64,000 nucleotides of DNA. Origin: Circinella minor (Eukaryota > Mucoromycota > Mucoromycetes > Mucorales > Lichtheimiaceae). The notes under the pieces were generated by a model that searched no databases, was not told where the DNA came from, and saw nothing but the letters and a program-made list of their open reading frames with translations. Shown here piece after piece: positions 25,250 through 36,615 of the stretch. The stretch is taken from assembly GCA_016758965.1 (NCBI GenBank), contig JAEPRB010000022.1:186001-250000 (forward strand). Direction: 5' to 3'. The translations under genes were made by a program, and so were the position numbers. Position 1 is the stretch's first letter; the number at the start of each line of letters is the position of its first letter.

Positions 25250-27239
25250 ATGGCTACAACAAAAGGAGTAACGCCAACAACAGTAGGATCCACTAAACCT
25301 ACTGTTGTTCCAGTCACAACAACAACGGACGATATTGAAGAAGATTTCCCTCATATTCGTGAAAATCAATATGTTTTGATCCATATGCCTAGCGGGAATG
25401 TCAAAATGGTCAACTTAAAACCTAAAAGGTAAGATTATAGTTTTTTAAAATCAAAATCCGATCTTTTAACTTGAATTGATCTATGGAATCATAAAACAGT
25501 CAGACTCAACTATAATATTATCATTGTTATTATTTAGTCAAGTATCATTAGGAAAGTTTGGTACATTTTCTTCTAATAATTTAATTGACAAGCCATTTGG
25601 TTTATCGTATGAGATTTACGATCAAAAGGGTAATATTCGACCTGTTCGTAACTGGGCACTTGCCACTGTTGGTAAGTTGATTTTAATATTTCTGATATGG
25701 ATTATACGAATTTATAAATATATGACGTTTTAGTTTGTTTTTTGACCTACGATGATCCACATATATAGAGGAGACTAATGCCAATAACCAAAATATTCTT
25801 GACACTGCTGGTGTTCAAAAGTTAACTCATGAAGAAGTCGAGAAATTAAAACAAGAAGGATTAAAGGGAAATATGAAGCATGATGTATGTATGAAAATAA
25901 TAATAGTAAAAAGGTCAACTTTATTTTTACTAATCTTTCTCTTTCTTTTTTTTTTTTTTTTTTACCTGTAGGATATTATTAACAAAATTATTGAATCCCA
26001 TTCAGAATTCGATAAGAAAACCGAATACTCAAAAGCAAAATATATTCAACGAAAACGAAAAAAGTTCATGAAGGTCTTTACACCTGTTCGTCCAACATTA
26101 TATTCACTTGCTCAATTCTTTTTCAACAAAAATCCTGACAAGATTAGAAATATGCGCGTTGATACACTCTCACAAATTATTAGTTTGGCCAATATTCATG
26201 CAAATAGCAAAATGCTCGTTGTGGATGATACACAAGGTCTTATTGTTTCAGCTATGGCTGAACGTATGGGTGGATATGGCAAAATCGTTGGTATTCATGA
26301 TGGTGATCATCAGAACTATGATGTGATGCGTTATATGAACTTTTCAAAACGTATTCTCGAGTCAGTTCATACTATTCCATTGGCAAAGATAGATCCGAAT
26401 GAATCTGAAGGTAAACTTTGATTTTTTTTTTTTTTTTTTGGAGGGTAAAAGTTATCATATATGAAAACAAAAAAGAATAAATTTTAATCATGCAAGGGAC
26501 ATATATAGAAGAATTTGTACCTAGATCTGAAGAAGAAATAGCAGCCATGTCGGAAGCTGAATTGCGAGGTTATGAAAGACGTCAAAAAGTAGCAGCTTCA
26601 AAGGCAGAAACTCGAAAATTATTTTTTGATGGAAAATTTGATGGGTAAATAAAAAAACACTGCAGAAAAAAAAAAGAGAAGAGTGAAGCGGTGTTCCCCT
26701 AGTTACTAGAATGAAAGGAAATTACAGATTACTAATTGCTGATAATTTTTTATAGTTTAATTATTTCATCGCAATATACACCTGAAACGGTTATCAAGAA
26801 ACTCGTTCCATACTTGTCAGGATCTAGACGTATCGTAGTATATAGTCACAGTAAAGAAGTACTTTTGGAAGCAGCCCATTATATGCGTAAATCAACAGAA
26901 TTCTTGGCAGTCGATATTACAGAAAGTAGTCTTCGACAGTATCAAGTACTTCCAGGTCGAACACATCCTGAAATGACAACAAGTGCTGGTGGTGGATATT
27001 TATTATCAGCTATTAAGATTATTGATTGTCCATTTGATATGTCACAAGTATATAGTGAGAATAATGCACGAAGGAAGAAACGTAGAAATGAAAAAGAACA
27101 AAAAAAGTTATCTGAGAAAAAATCTTCAGGAGAAAAAGAAGAAACTTCAGAAGAAAAACCTGTAATAGAAGAAGAAGAACAAAAGAAATCTGAAAAGATG
27201 GATATAACTGAAGATGGAGAATCTACTACTACTGCATAA
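25250..27239 (+). CDS. TRM6: tRNA (adenine-58-N1) methyltransferase non-catalytic subunit
   Basis: Six exons (25250-25428, 25538-25671, 25769-25884, 25972-26410, 26509-26644, 26756-27239) give 495 residues. TRM6 (GCD10) pairs with the catalytic subunit TRM61 to make m1A58 in tRNAs, including initiator tRNA. Recognisable blocks are IRENQYVLIHMPSGNVKMV near the N-terminus, LGKFGTFSSNNLIDKPFGLSYEIYD, and KFMKVFTPVRPTLYSLAQFF. The Rossmann-like segment is SKMLVVDDTQGLIVSAMAERMGGYGKI, followed by GLIISSQYTPETVIKKLVPYL and the C-terminal VLPGRTHPEMTTSAGGGYLLSAIKI. The SAM-binding signature is degenerate, as expected for this subunit. The last 65 residues are a charged Lys/Glu tail. It starts 326 bp after the oxidase stop and ends 390 bp before the choline transporter-like gene, on the same strand. 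Confidence 0.95.
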
Positions 27240-27629
27240 AGAAAAAAAAAGAACAAACTAATAATAGTTTATCCATATTATGTACAAATTTCATTCTCTT
27301 TATATTAATCCCACTATATTATCAGTTTTATCTTGTAAATTTCTATTATAAAAATAATTATCATGTAAAACAGTACACATAATATATATATGACTATTTT
27401 ATAATATATATAAAATGATTAATTAATAATATTATTGCTTGAATCTTTAAACAATCCATGTGTTATTCAGCAAATGGATACGATACTTTCTTGATTCTTA
27501 TGACTCTTACATTAAATCCAAGGCAACAATCTCCGCTACGCATGAATTCGTTTTTATATGTCCCCTCTTGACTTTTTCTTTCTCTCTCTCTCTTTTCTTG
27601 CTCACTAGTCTTTTTTTTTTCTCCTGATA
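27240..27629. other. Intergenic gap, TRM6 to CTL gene
   Basis: 390 bp, AT-rich, with a T/C-rich tract (CTTTCTCTCTCTCTC at about 27577-27596 and poly-T near 27610) just before the CTL start codon, a common fungal core-promoter pattern. No gene seen. Confidence 0.5.
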
Positions 27630-30600
27630 ATGGACAACTCTGTACCAGAATTTGCAAAAAGTGTCTATTCAGCTATAAGAGACGGCATTCAACAAACTCG
27701 TGGATTACGTTCAGCTTATTCACGAATGGACCAAGAATCCGATGACGAAGACGAAAGAGGAATGTCCCATAGTCTTTTTTATTCTATTCAACAGGATCAA
27801 ATTGGCGAAGAAAGTATTCCATTGACCGAATCACATGCTTATTCTGATCGAAGTCAACTCATGTTTGAACAAGAACAAGAAGAAGAAGAAGAAGAAGAAG
27901 AAGACGATAATGAAATAGACCAACATAATAAACAATATGGAATACATTATTCAGAATATGAAGAATGTCCAGTGAGTATAAAGATTATTATTTTCTTGAC
28001 AACCTTTATTATTAATAGTATGCTATCGAAATAATAATAATATTATAGAAACCTTCGGCTATTTATCTGGAAACACCTTCTACTACTGATACAAATATAA
28101 TGAGTGCTGGACCGTCAGCACTACCGAACCCAAAATCTTTATCAGAATCATTATTACCAACAGTGTCTGCAGTAAGTTGTTTAGATAAAAAAATAAATTT
28201 AAACTTTTCTATCTTTATTTTTTTGTGAGTGATGCATATAATAATAATAATTCCGTACTTTTTTATTTTATTTTATTTGTTGCTCCCCATTTATAGATTC
28301 CCCAAGGAATTACGGCTGTGAAAACCGAACGAAAATTACGCGATCCATTTTTCGCAGCACTTTACTGTCTTTCTCTATTTATATTTATTGTTTCTGGTCT
28401 TATTATCATGTTTACTACAAATGTAAGTTTTTTTTTTTTTTTTTCATTCTTGATATAAACATACACACATATATACATTCTCTCTCTTTCTATTCCTGTT
28501 TTTACTAATATGATATGAATTCTTCTTCTCCTCCCCCCCAAACGTCTACTGTTAGAGTCACTCTATAGAGAAATATGCACGTGGCACTACGTTTAAAACG
28601 ATCTCTGATAGTGCTGGTAACTTATTTTATATATATATTTATTGAGTCACCAGTGTGACACGATGACATACCCATTATTATGTATTTAATACTTTCTATT
28701 AGGAATTATGGCCATTATGGTAACTTCAGCACTTATATGTGGAACGATATGGATATACATTCTTCGAACATTTACAAAGGTAAGAATAATAATAAAAAAA
28801 GGACATTTATATTATATTAAGTATTAATATCCATTGTTACTAAAATAAAGTAAAACTTGAATAATATTATATCAATATAGCCTATAGTTTGGATAACTGT
28901 TGTAATAGTTCCAGTATCATTACTTGGAATGTTTATATGGACAATTATAGAATCACGTCAAAGACCAAATATCGATAGAAGGTAAATTATGACAGAATAT
29001 TCAGGGGGGGAGGATCGGATGGCTTTATGGGATAGCAAAAGCTCATGATTTTACTAAAAGGGGAAAAACAACAACAGACTTTTATTACTGATCACATGAA
29101 TTATTATTTCTTCAATCATAATAGTCTTACTGCTCTATCGTTCTTACCGTTATTATCGGGTCTTGTCTTTTTAAAAATGATTCACGGTAGTAAACAGCAA
29201 ATTAATAAGACCATTGCTGTACTAGAAGTAAGAGCAAAAAACAAGTAAAGTGAAAAATGAGTGGGATTAAGTAAAAATATGTATATTAAATATGTTTAAA
29301 ATGGTTATATCTAGTTGGCTTGTGATGTATTACATTATAATCCTGGTATATTTGTGATTTCCATTCTATTATTATTAGTTTTTATTTTGTTTACAGCAAT
29401 ATGGATGGTATTATTTAATCGTTTATGGTTGATTGGATATTTGGATTCTGGATCTACTGGTAAGAAATTTTTGTTCTGGAATTATTGTTATATTTTAATA
29501 TATCTAATATTATATATTCTGTATTACACATACATAGCATGGGTTGTAAGTGATAATGCTTATTTCCTGGCCGTGTTTTACATTTTTGTATATTTGTGGA
29601 CAGCTGCTATTCTTAGTAACATGCAAAGGTATACCATTGTATACTTTTTTTTAACCCAAAAAGGTTATTTTATTAACCATATGTATAAATGAAAATATAG
29701 ATTTGCATTATCTGCAGTAACAGCTCAATGGTATTTCCATCGTCATGAACCAGCTAAATCACACCAAGATAAAGCATGGAAAAGTGCATTGGTTCGAGCT
29801 GCATCTTCTTCTCTTGGTACAATTGTACTTGGAAGTCTTATTTTATCAATTGTACAAAGCTTACAACTAGTTACTCAATATATTCGAAAGGTAGTAAAAA
29901 AAAAAGGGAAGAAAGAGGGAACATACATGTTTAATTGAGATGGAAAGACTAACATGTTTAGAAAATACGGGGATAATATTTTTTAGAACTTTAAACAAAG
30001 TTGGCCATTGATGAGTATTATTACGTTGATTTTGGGATATATTGAGGGATTGATTAGTCAAATCAACCATTATACTATTAGTTTGGCGGGAATTACAGGC
30101 GAAAGTTTTTATAGTTCTGCAAAGTCAAGTACCAAAATCTTTAGAAGAAATCTATTATCAGGCTTGTTAGGAGGTAAAAAGTATCAATAATATAATGAAT
30201 ACAAATATATCGAATGATTTGAAAGATATTACTTTTATGCTGATAATAGATAATCCATTTACTCAACATAATAATAATAGACTTGTTAACGAAAACAATA
30301 CTTTATATTGGTTCTTTGGTGGTTGCCCTTTCATCTGGTTTCGCAGTATATATTTTTGCAACACATAATTTACGGTCATCTCATGGATTTATTGTGGGTG
30401 TTTTGGCTACTGTTGTACCTTTATATGTATCGCGGTTTTTTTCATACACTATGATGAGCATGTAAGTATATACATAAGCTTGTTGAGAAATTAAAATTAT
30501 GTTTTGTTCTTTGTTACTAATTCTATGCTAATATTTTTTTTAGTGTCGATGCTACATTTCTTTGTTATGCGATTGACCTTGATACAGGCATGGTTCATAT

Positions 30601-30637
30601 GTCTGCTGCACATGATATTTTTTCAGGATTTGATTAA
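27630..30637 (+). CDS. Choline transporter-like protein (CTL/SLC44, PNS1 family)
   Basis: Thirteen exons give 606 residues: 27630-27971, 28049-28171, 28297-28422, 28556-28616, 28703-28779, 28881-28981, 29125-29227, 29315-29459, 29538-29628, 29701-29890, 29987-30173, 30281-30461, 30544-30637. The first 150 residues are cytosolic and acidic (a Glu run and a YSEYEECP segment). The first membrane helix follows KLRDPFFAALYCLSLFIFIV. Family landmarks are NAYFLAVFYIFVYLWTAAIL, RFALSAVTAQWYFHR near the core, a region ending NLLSGLLGG, and near the C-terminus ATFLCYAIDLDTG. I count about ten helices. CTL proteins are plasma-membrane or mitochondrial choline/ethanolamine transporters; in fungi the role is uncertain. 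The 78-nt intron 29460-29537 is in frame and stop-free. Confidence 0.92.
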
Positions 30638-31055
30638 GAAAATACAACATACACTCACTTATATATACATCATTATTATCATATCTTATAATCATTCACC
30701 CTTAGTATCATCACTATTATAAATATACATTTATATATCCATTTTATGCCCTCTTTTTTAGTACTTTTCTCTCTCATTCTTTCCTCTGTATTATTTTTTT
30801 TCAACGAAGACGTTATTTACCTTTTTTTTCCCCTCTATTGATCTTTTTTACATCCCATATTACATTATATTCATATATACACACTCTTGTTTTTTTTATG
30901 AGCAAAAGTGTACATGTAGCCTATGTTTTTTACTCTTGGCAAAATATATTATTTACATATTAACTATTACACACATATAATTTTCTCTATTCGAGTTGGA
31001 CTTTCAGCATGTATTCTTTTTATAGAATTGCACACAATATTATACTATCATTTCA

Positions 31056-31079
31056 ATATATATATATATATATATATAT
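31056..31079. repeat. (TA)n microsatellite
   Basis: An uninterrupted run of about twelve TA units in the convergent 3' flank of the CTL and P5-ATPase genes. Confidence 0.85.
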
Positions 31080-31168
31080 GAATATAAAGATAACATTTAA
31101 TATAAAACAACAAAAGGTAAAATAAAAGATGAAAAGAAGATTTGCTAAGTACATATCTACATATTTAT

Positions 31169-31191
31169 AGAGAGAGAGAGAGAGAGAGAGA
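31169..31191. repeat. (AG)n microsatellite
   Basis: About eleven AG units followed by a purine-rich stretch (AAGGAAAGAGAA), within the same convergent 3' flank. Confidence 0.85.
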
Positions 31192-31348
31192 AGGAAAGAG
31201 AATAAAGTTAAACAGTAAAATAAGAAATAAAACAGAGGAGTAATAAATATTGATAATAATTAAAGTAAAGGTAAATAATAGAATTTTTTTTTTTGGGGGG
31301 GGGGGTTGGCATAAATTAATAGTAGTAAAGTGTAATTATAAGTATAGT

Positions 31349-34300
31349 TTATCGAGTAATCTTCAAACGCTTAACAGGATACTTCTTAGATAACCATTTA
31401 CGAACAGGACCCAATACAAAGATACGTTCGTAAATAAGACAAGCAACTACATTGCCCATACAAATACCCCAAAGTTTCCAACGGAAATCCCATGGCATGA
31501 CATTATGACCTTGTGGTGTATTAAATTGTTCGATATAAGTAGGAGGTACTGAAAAGTTAAATTGTTCCAAGACCTCCTTGGTACCGCAATTAATACGGAA
31601 CAAACAGCCAAATTGATTAGGTTCACCAATCATCCAGTAAGAAACGATAGCCAAATACAAGGCCCAAAGGAAGATTAATGGATAATTCTTGTAAATTGGT
31701 TGACGGAATTTGTGGCCAAAACTGAAGACTGCAGCATTATTGATGAACATGAACAAACATATCAAAGCAAGTAATTCACCTTCATAGTTATCAGCCAATA
31801 ACCACCATTTAGAAAGATCAGCAGCATTACTATCAAACTCATGACAACGGAAAAATTCTATTATAAAATTGATAAATGAGAAATGCATAAGTTAATGTGT
31901 ATAAAGAGTAGTGATTTTTTTTTTTTTTGCTTTCTTCTTCCTTTTCATTAACTTACCTTGACTGTAAAGAAACTTGAAAGTACCACTCAAGAAGATCCAA
32001 TTAATGGCACAAAGACCCAAACATGAAGCCATGGTTTGTGGGCCCAAAAGTCGAGCAGTTGGACGTTCCTCATTCAATCTATCAGCGGCCTTTGATTGAG
32101 TGACAGCCCATGTCAGAAACACGGTGATAAACACATCAATAGCAATCCAAACATATTGAGACATCGTGACAGAAAAGTAGAAAGTAAAAATCTTCATCAT
32201 CATCATGACTTGCCCGTACACTATTATTAAACGAAAATAGTAAAGAATTAGCAAATAGAAAAAACTAGCCTGTTATGTTTTTCTATATATGCTATACTAA
32301 AATAAATAAAAAAACTTACTGATAAGATATTTGTAACCGGTAATAGAGGTAGCAAGAGCAGCACGGCCTTGAAGAAGCAATTCGACACAAGATCGGACAC
32401 TACGAACACTGGTACTGAAGGGGGATACAATAGAAGCTTCGGCATCAGACATAGCAATACCAACGTGAGCGGCACGCAAAGCACCACAATCGTTACCACC
32501 ATCACCAGTCATGGCAGTAATACCACGTTCCATATGAAGTTGTACGCATTGGACCTTTCCATTAGGAGTCATACGAGCAAACACACGAATATCTAACAAG
32601 TACTTGCGAATCAAATCATTCTCAACTAACCATTGGAAGGCTTTACCAGTAACAGCCAATTCAACGGGAGTGTGCTCTCTGTTCAAAAGAACATCATCCA
32701 CGTTGACATCAGGAAAAGTCTCTGCATCATCTACATCTTGCCAAATAATACGATTTGTACCCTTATCCAAATCACCAAGTAAAATACGACTGTTTGGTAA
32801 AGCCATACCACATTGACGAGCAATAAAGACACCAGTTAAAGCAGTGTCACCAGTAATCATGATAGTACGAGTAGCACCGTTCTTGAGTTCGGCGATGTTT
32901 TCAGTAGTATCTTCCTTCAATTGATTCTTAAAAATAATAAGTCCCATGAAATGGATTTCTTCTTCCATTTGATCACGTGTCCAGTTTCGGAATGCTTCAA
33001 TACCACCAATTTGCTCCAAGTCAATTTCCCGATGAGCCAAGGCAAGAACATAACAACCTTCACGAGCAAGATCAGAAGTAGTCTTATCATAATCAGCAGG
33101 AATTGATTGGCTACTAGATAAATCCTTAATCTTTTCATAAGCACCCTTGACGAAGATATGAACCTTGTTGGTATGAGTATCTAGGACAGCAACGGACATA
33201 GACATACGGGCGTGGACAAATTCGAAACGTTTCAAAACATGAACAGGGACCTTAATATCAGCGGCTTCAGGTGGAGTCAAAGTGTCAACAACATCATCGC
33301 CAGATTCTTCAAGTTTCCAGTTCGATGAACGGAACATTTCAATATCGACAGGATTGCCGATGAATTGGCCATTCAAGGTAGTGACAGCGTGACAGGTAGC
33401 AAGACCAATTTGCATGACACGAGGAACTTTGTCAACAGTATCGACATGGACGCCAAAAGAAGGCGTACCCAATTTACCCTTGTTGGTTTGAGCCTCAATG
33501 ACATTATCAAGATCAGCGATAGGTTGAGCACCAAAAAAGTCAAGACCTTCACGGGTCAAAGTACCAGTCTTATCAAAACAGAACAATTGGACTTTACCAG
33601 CCATCAAAATACGTGGAAGATCGACACAGAAAATATTCTTATTACGAAGTTGGCCAGAAGAGACAGATTGACCAATAACCAAAGCAGCAGGGAGTAAGGG
33701 AGAAATCAATTGAGCAATAGCAAACATAGCATATAACCAGGCACTAGTACCTGTAGCATAAAGCCAGATGGCCAAGCCAAGACAGATAACACCACAGCAC
33801 AAGAGAATCAAGATAGTGATCTTAATTTGTTCATTGAAAATAAAGGAAACTGGTGAAGGGAAAAGAATCTTTTTGACCAATTCACCTTTGTCAGTACCAG
33901 TACCAGTTTGTGTGGCCAAAGCAGTAACACGGCCTCCTTGTTCGGTAGGTTGGGCTTGTGAAACGGTGGTTCCACAAAAGATCGTGCAGATCTTACTAGC
34001 ACCCATGCGGTCATACATAGTATGATCATCCGTGCGAAGAGGGAATTTACGGATAGGGAGAGGCTCACCAGTTAAGGAAGATTCATCAACAACAACGTTT
34101 CCACTAAGGACAACGGCATCACAAGGTACGACCTTACCATCATCCACTTCAAAGATATCACCAGGAACCAAATCAGCAGTAGACATTTCTTCCCAAGTAC
34201 CATCACGCAAGATATTGATCTTGTCAGTGAATTCAGCCATTTTCTTGATACGGCGCTCAGATCGAAGACGAACAAATACCTTGACGAAAGCAGACAACAG

Positions 34301-36615
34301 AATGACAGCAGTATCAGCAACACCAACCTCCCCTATTATTTTTAGTACAAAATGTTAGATTAAACTCTGCAAAAGAAAAAGTTGCACCCAATATATATAA
34401 TAGATAAGAAATTACTTACAGTAGGCAAAGTAGTAAAAGAGCCAAAGAACAGTAAATTGATAAGTATAGAAGAAGGAAGAGAATTCACGCAATACGGCCA
34501 TAGCAATATTAGGAACATAGACACTGATAAAATTAGGACCAACAAGTTCTTCACGATTAGCAGCTTCTTCAGCAGATAAACCATTCTTTTGTTCGGCCAA
34601 TTCAGCGTTGGTTTCACCCAAAACAAATTCATGAGGAGTAAAGATTTGGGTTTCAGGATGATAGACATAACGGGTACATTGGTACACAAAGTAACGAGAA
34701 CCAGAACGAGTAGAGCGCATCGAAGATGTATTAACAACCACATCAAGACCGAATGTACGACGACCTAATTGTTCTAACCAGCGAACAGTGTCAGTGATCT
34801 TATCACTTCGATCTTGCAGGAAAATAGTAGCTATTGTAATAATAATTGTAATAGAAATTGTTATACGTTAGTTTATTAAATAATTGCTGATTTTGTATAT
34901 ATTTTATATTTTTCGTCAAAGTAATACATTGGATATTTCATAGTAAGAAAATATAAACTTACGAGGTTCGCGCTTTTCGATTTGAACATAGTTGGCTTCA
35001 GCATAAGTACACTTGATACGGAAGAAGTTCATTAAACGAGGCTTGAAAATAGACAATGATGCGAACCAAAAGAAGAAAATGTACCTAACAAAAATAAAGT
35101 TTTCCCATGAATCCATTTTAATATGCGTGTAGAATAAAATCAGAAAAAAGTGAACTATCTCTTTTTTGGACTAGTGTTGCACTTACCACATGCCGATAAA
35201 AGTACTCGATTGAACCAGTTGGTTACCCTCAAAAAGAATGTAATCTTGATAATAATCCCAGGTAATCATAATCATATAAGCGACATGACCGAGGGTTTGC
35301 AAAATATATAGAACAAAGCAGAACACACCAAGGTAATCACGCTTGTATGCCTTGATAACCATATGTTCTTCAGGTTCTAATTCTTCAGATGAACTTTTGG
35401 AAGATCCTTTATCGCCCTGTTAAAAATAAGATAAACATATTAGTATATGTGTCACACATTGCATATAATGCATACCCACACGGATAGAAAAAGAACAGAT
35501 TATGATTTTTAAGCAATAATTTTGTTTTTTTGTCTTCCCCTCCCCATTATATACAATATTTACCGATTGGCCAGCAATTTCGGGTTTCTTTTCATCACTG
35601 TTTAAGCTTTCAGTTTCTTTCTTTTCATCAACGACAACTTTTTCCATTTGGTGTTGACGAGCAGTTTTGTTGAATTTGGACATGTGATACTAAATAAACG
35701 AAAACAGGATAAAGGCATTTTAGTAAAAATCGAATCACTCCAGGGAGAATAATCCTTTTTTCCTTTTTTTTTTTTTACCTTTTCTAAAGTACGTTTATAC
35801 AAAGTCCAGCCAACAAGCATACCGACCAAAGAACCGTAAAAGGTATACAAAGCAATAAAGGCAGGTTCAGTGAATTTTAATGGTTTGCTTGGTTTAGGAC
35901 AAGTGTTCCACATTAAAGAAGCAGGATTATTAGACCATTGTTCAACGGAAGCCACAGAAACACCGAGATCGTTAGCGCAAGCTTCAGCAGTTTGGTCAGT
36001 CAAGTTTGTGGCCAGAAAATGCTCAATATTAACACGTTGGCCTGCAGTACAAGGATAAATATCACCCACAATAGGGTCTTCGAAGGTACAAGAACATGCA
36101 GATTTTAAATCAGAAGGACAGCTTTCTCGGCACTCCCCATCAACACAATAAGTTTGACCTGAAGGACAGCTTGGACGAACTTGTTCAGGACATTCAGCAA
36201 CGTTTCGAGCACAAATAGTAGAGCATGGATACATATTATATGTTGGTAATGGACAACGGTTTCCATGTATATCATATCCGTTTACTAGAATATTTTTTTA
36301 TAATAGTATTATGTCAGTATTGTTTGTTCTGACACTGATTTAAATAGAAAAGAAGCAGGTAGTTTAAGGCGGAATCGAAAAAAAACAGTGATAGATAGAG
36401 GAAAGTAGTTTATTTATTTTTTATGTAGAAAATAAAAAAAGGAGTGGAAGTATGTGTGGTCTATGCTCAATCTTTTACTGTTTCTTTTTCTTTTTATTAT
36501 CATTATTATTATATTATTATTTACCTTCATTCCATGCTGGCGTTGACCGTACAACGAAAGGTAATGATATACCTATAGCGATGCAAAACAATCTAGTAGA
36601 AATCCTAGAATGCAT
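31349..36615 (-). CDS. P5-type (P5B-like) transport ATPase with signal peptide and Cys-rich lumenal domain
   Basis: Nine exons (36525-36615, 35779-36284, 35564-35689, 35187-35416, 34963-35084, 34420-34830, 32320-34332, 31957-32220, 31349-31857) give 1423 residues. P5B ATPases (ATP13A2, Ypk9) export polyamines from late endosome/vacuole lumen. Core motifs are LTGEP (actuator, 582-586), DKTGTLTREGLD with Asp749 phosphorylated, KGAYE (891-895), MITGDTALT, and TGDGGNDCGALRAAHVGIAMSDAEAS (from 1104). The last block is diagnostic of P5 pumps. TM4 reads SPLLPAAL (706-713) where P5B proteins have PPALP. The N-terminus is unusual: a signal peptide (residues 1-24), 13 cysteines between 41 and 159, then an extra TM (about 168-192) before a charged linker and the usual helices. 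Substrate is unproven. Confidence 0.92.

Larger units (their letters stand above)
30638..31348. other. 3' intergenic region between convergent CTL and P5-ATPase genes
   Basis: 711 bp of shared 3' flank, very AT-rich and carrying two microsatellites (listed separately) and an eleven-T, ten-G run near 31287-31307. No gene seen. Confidence 0.6.
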
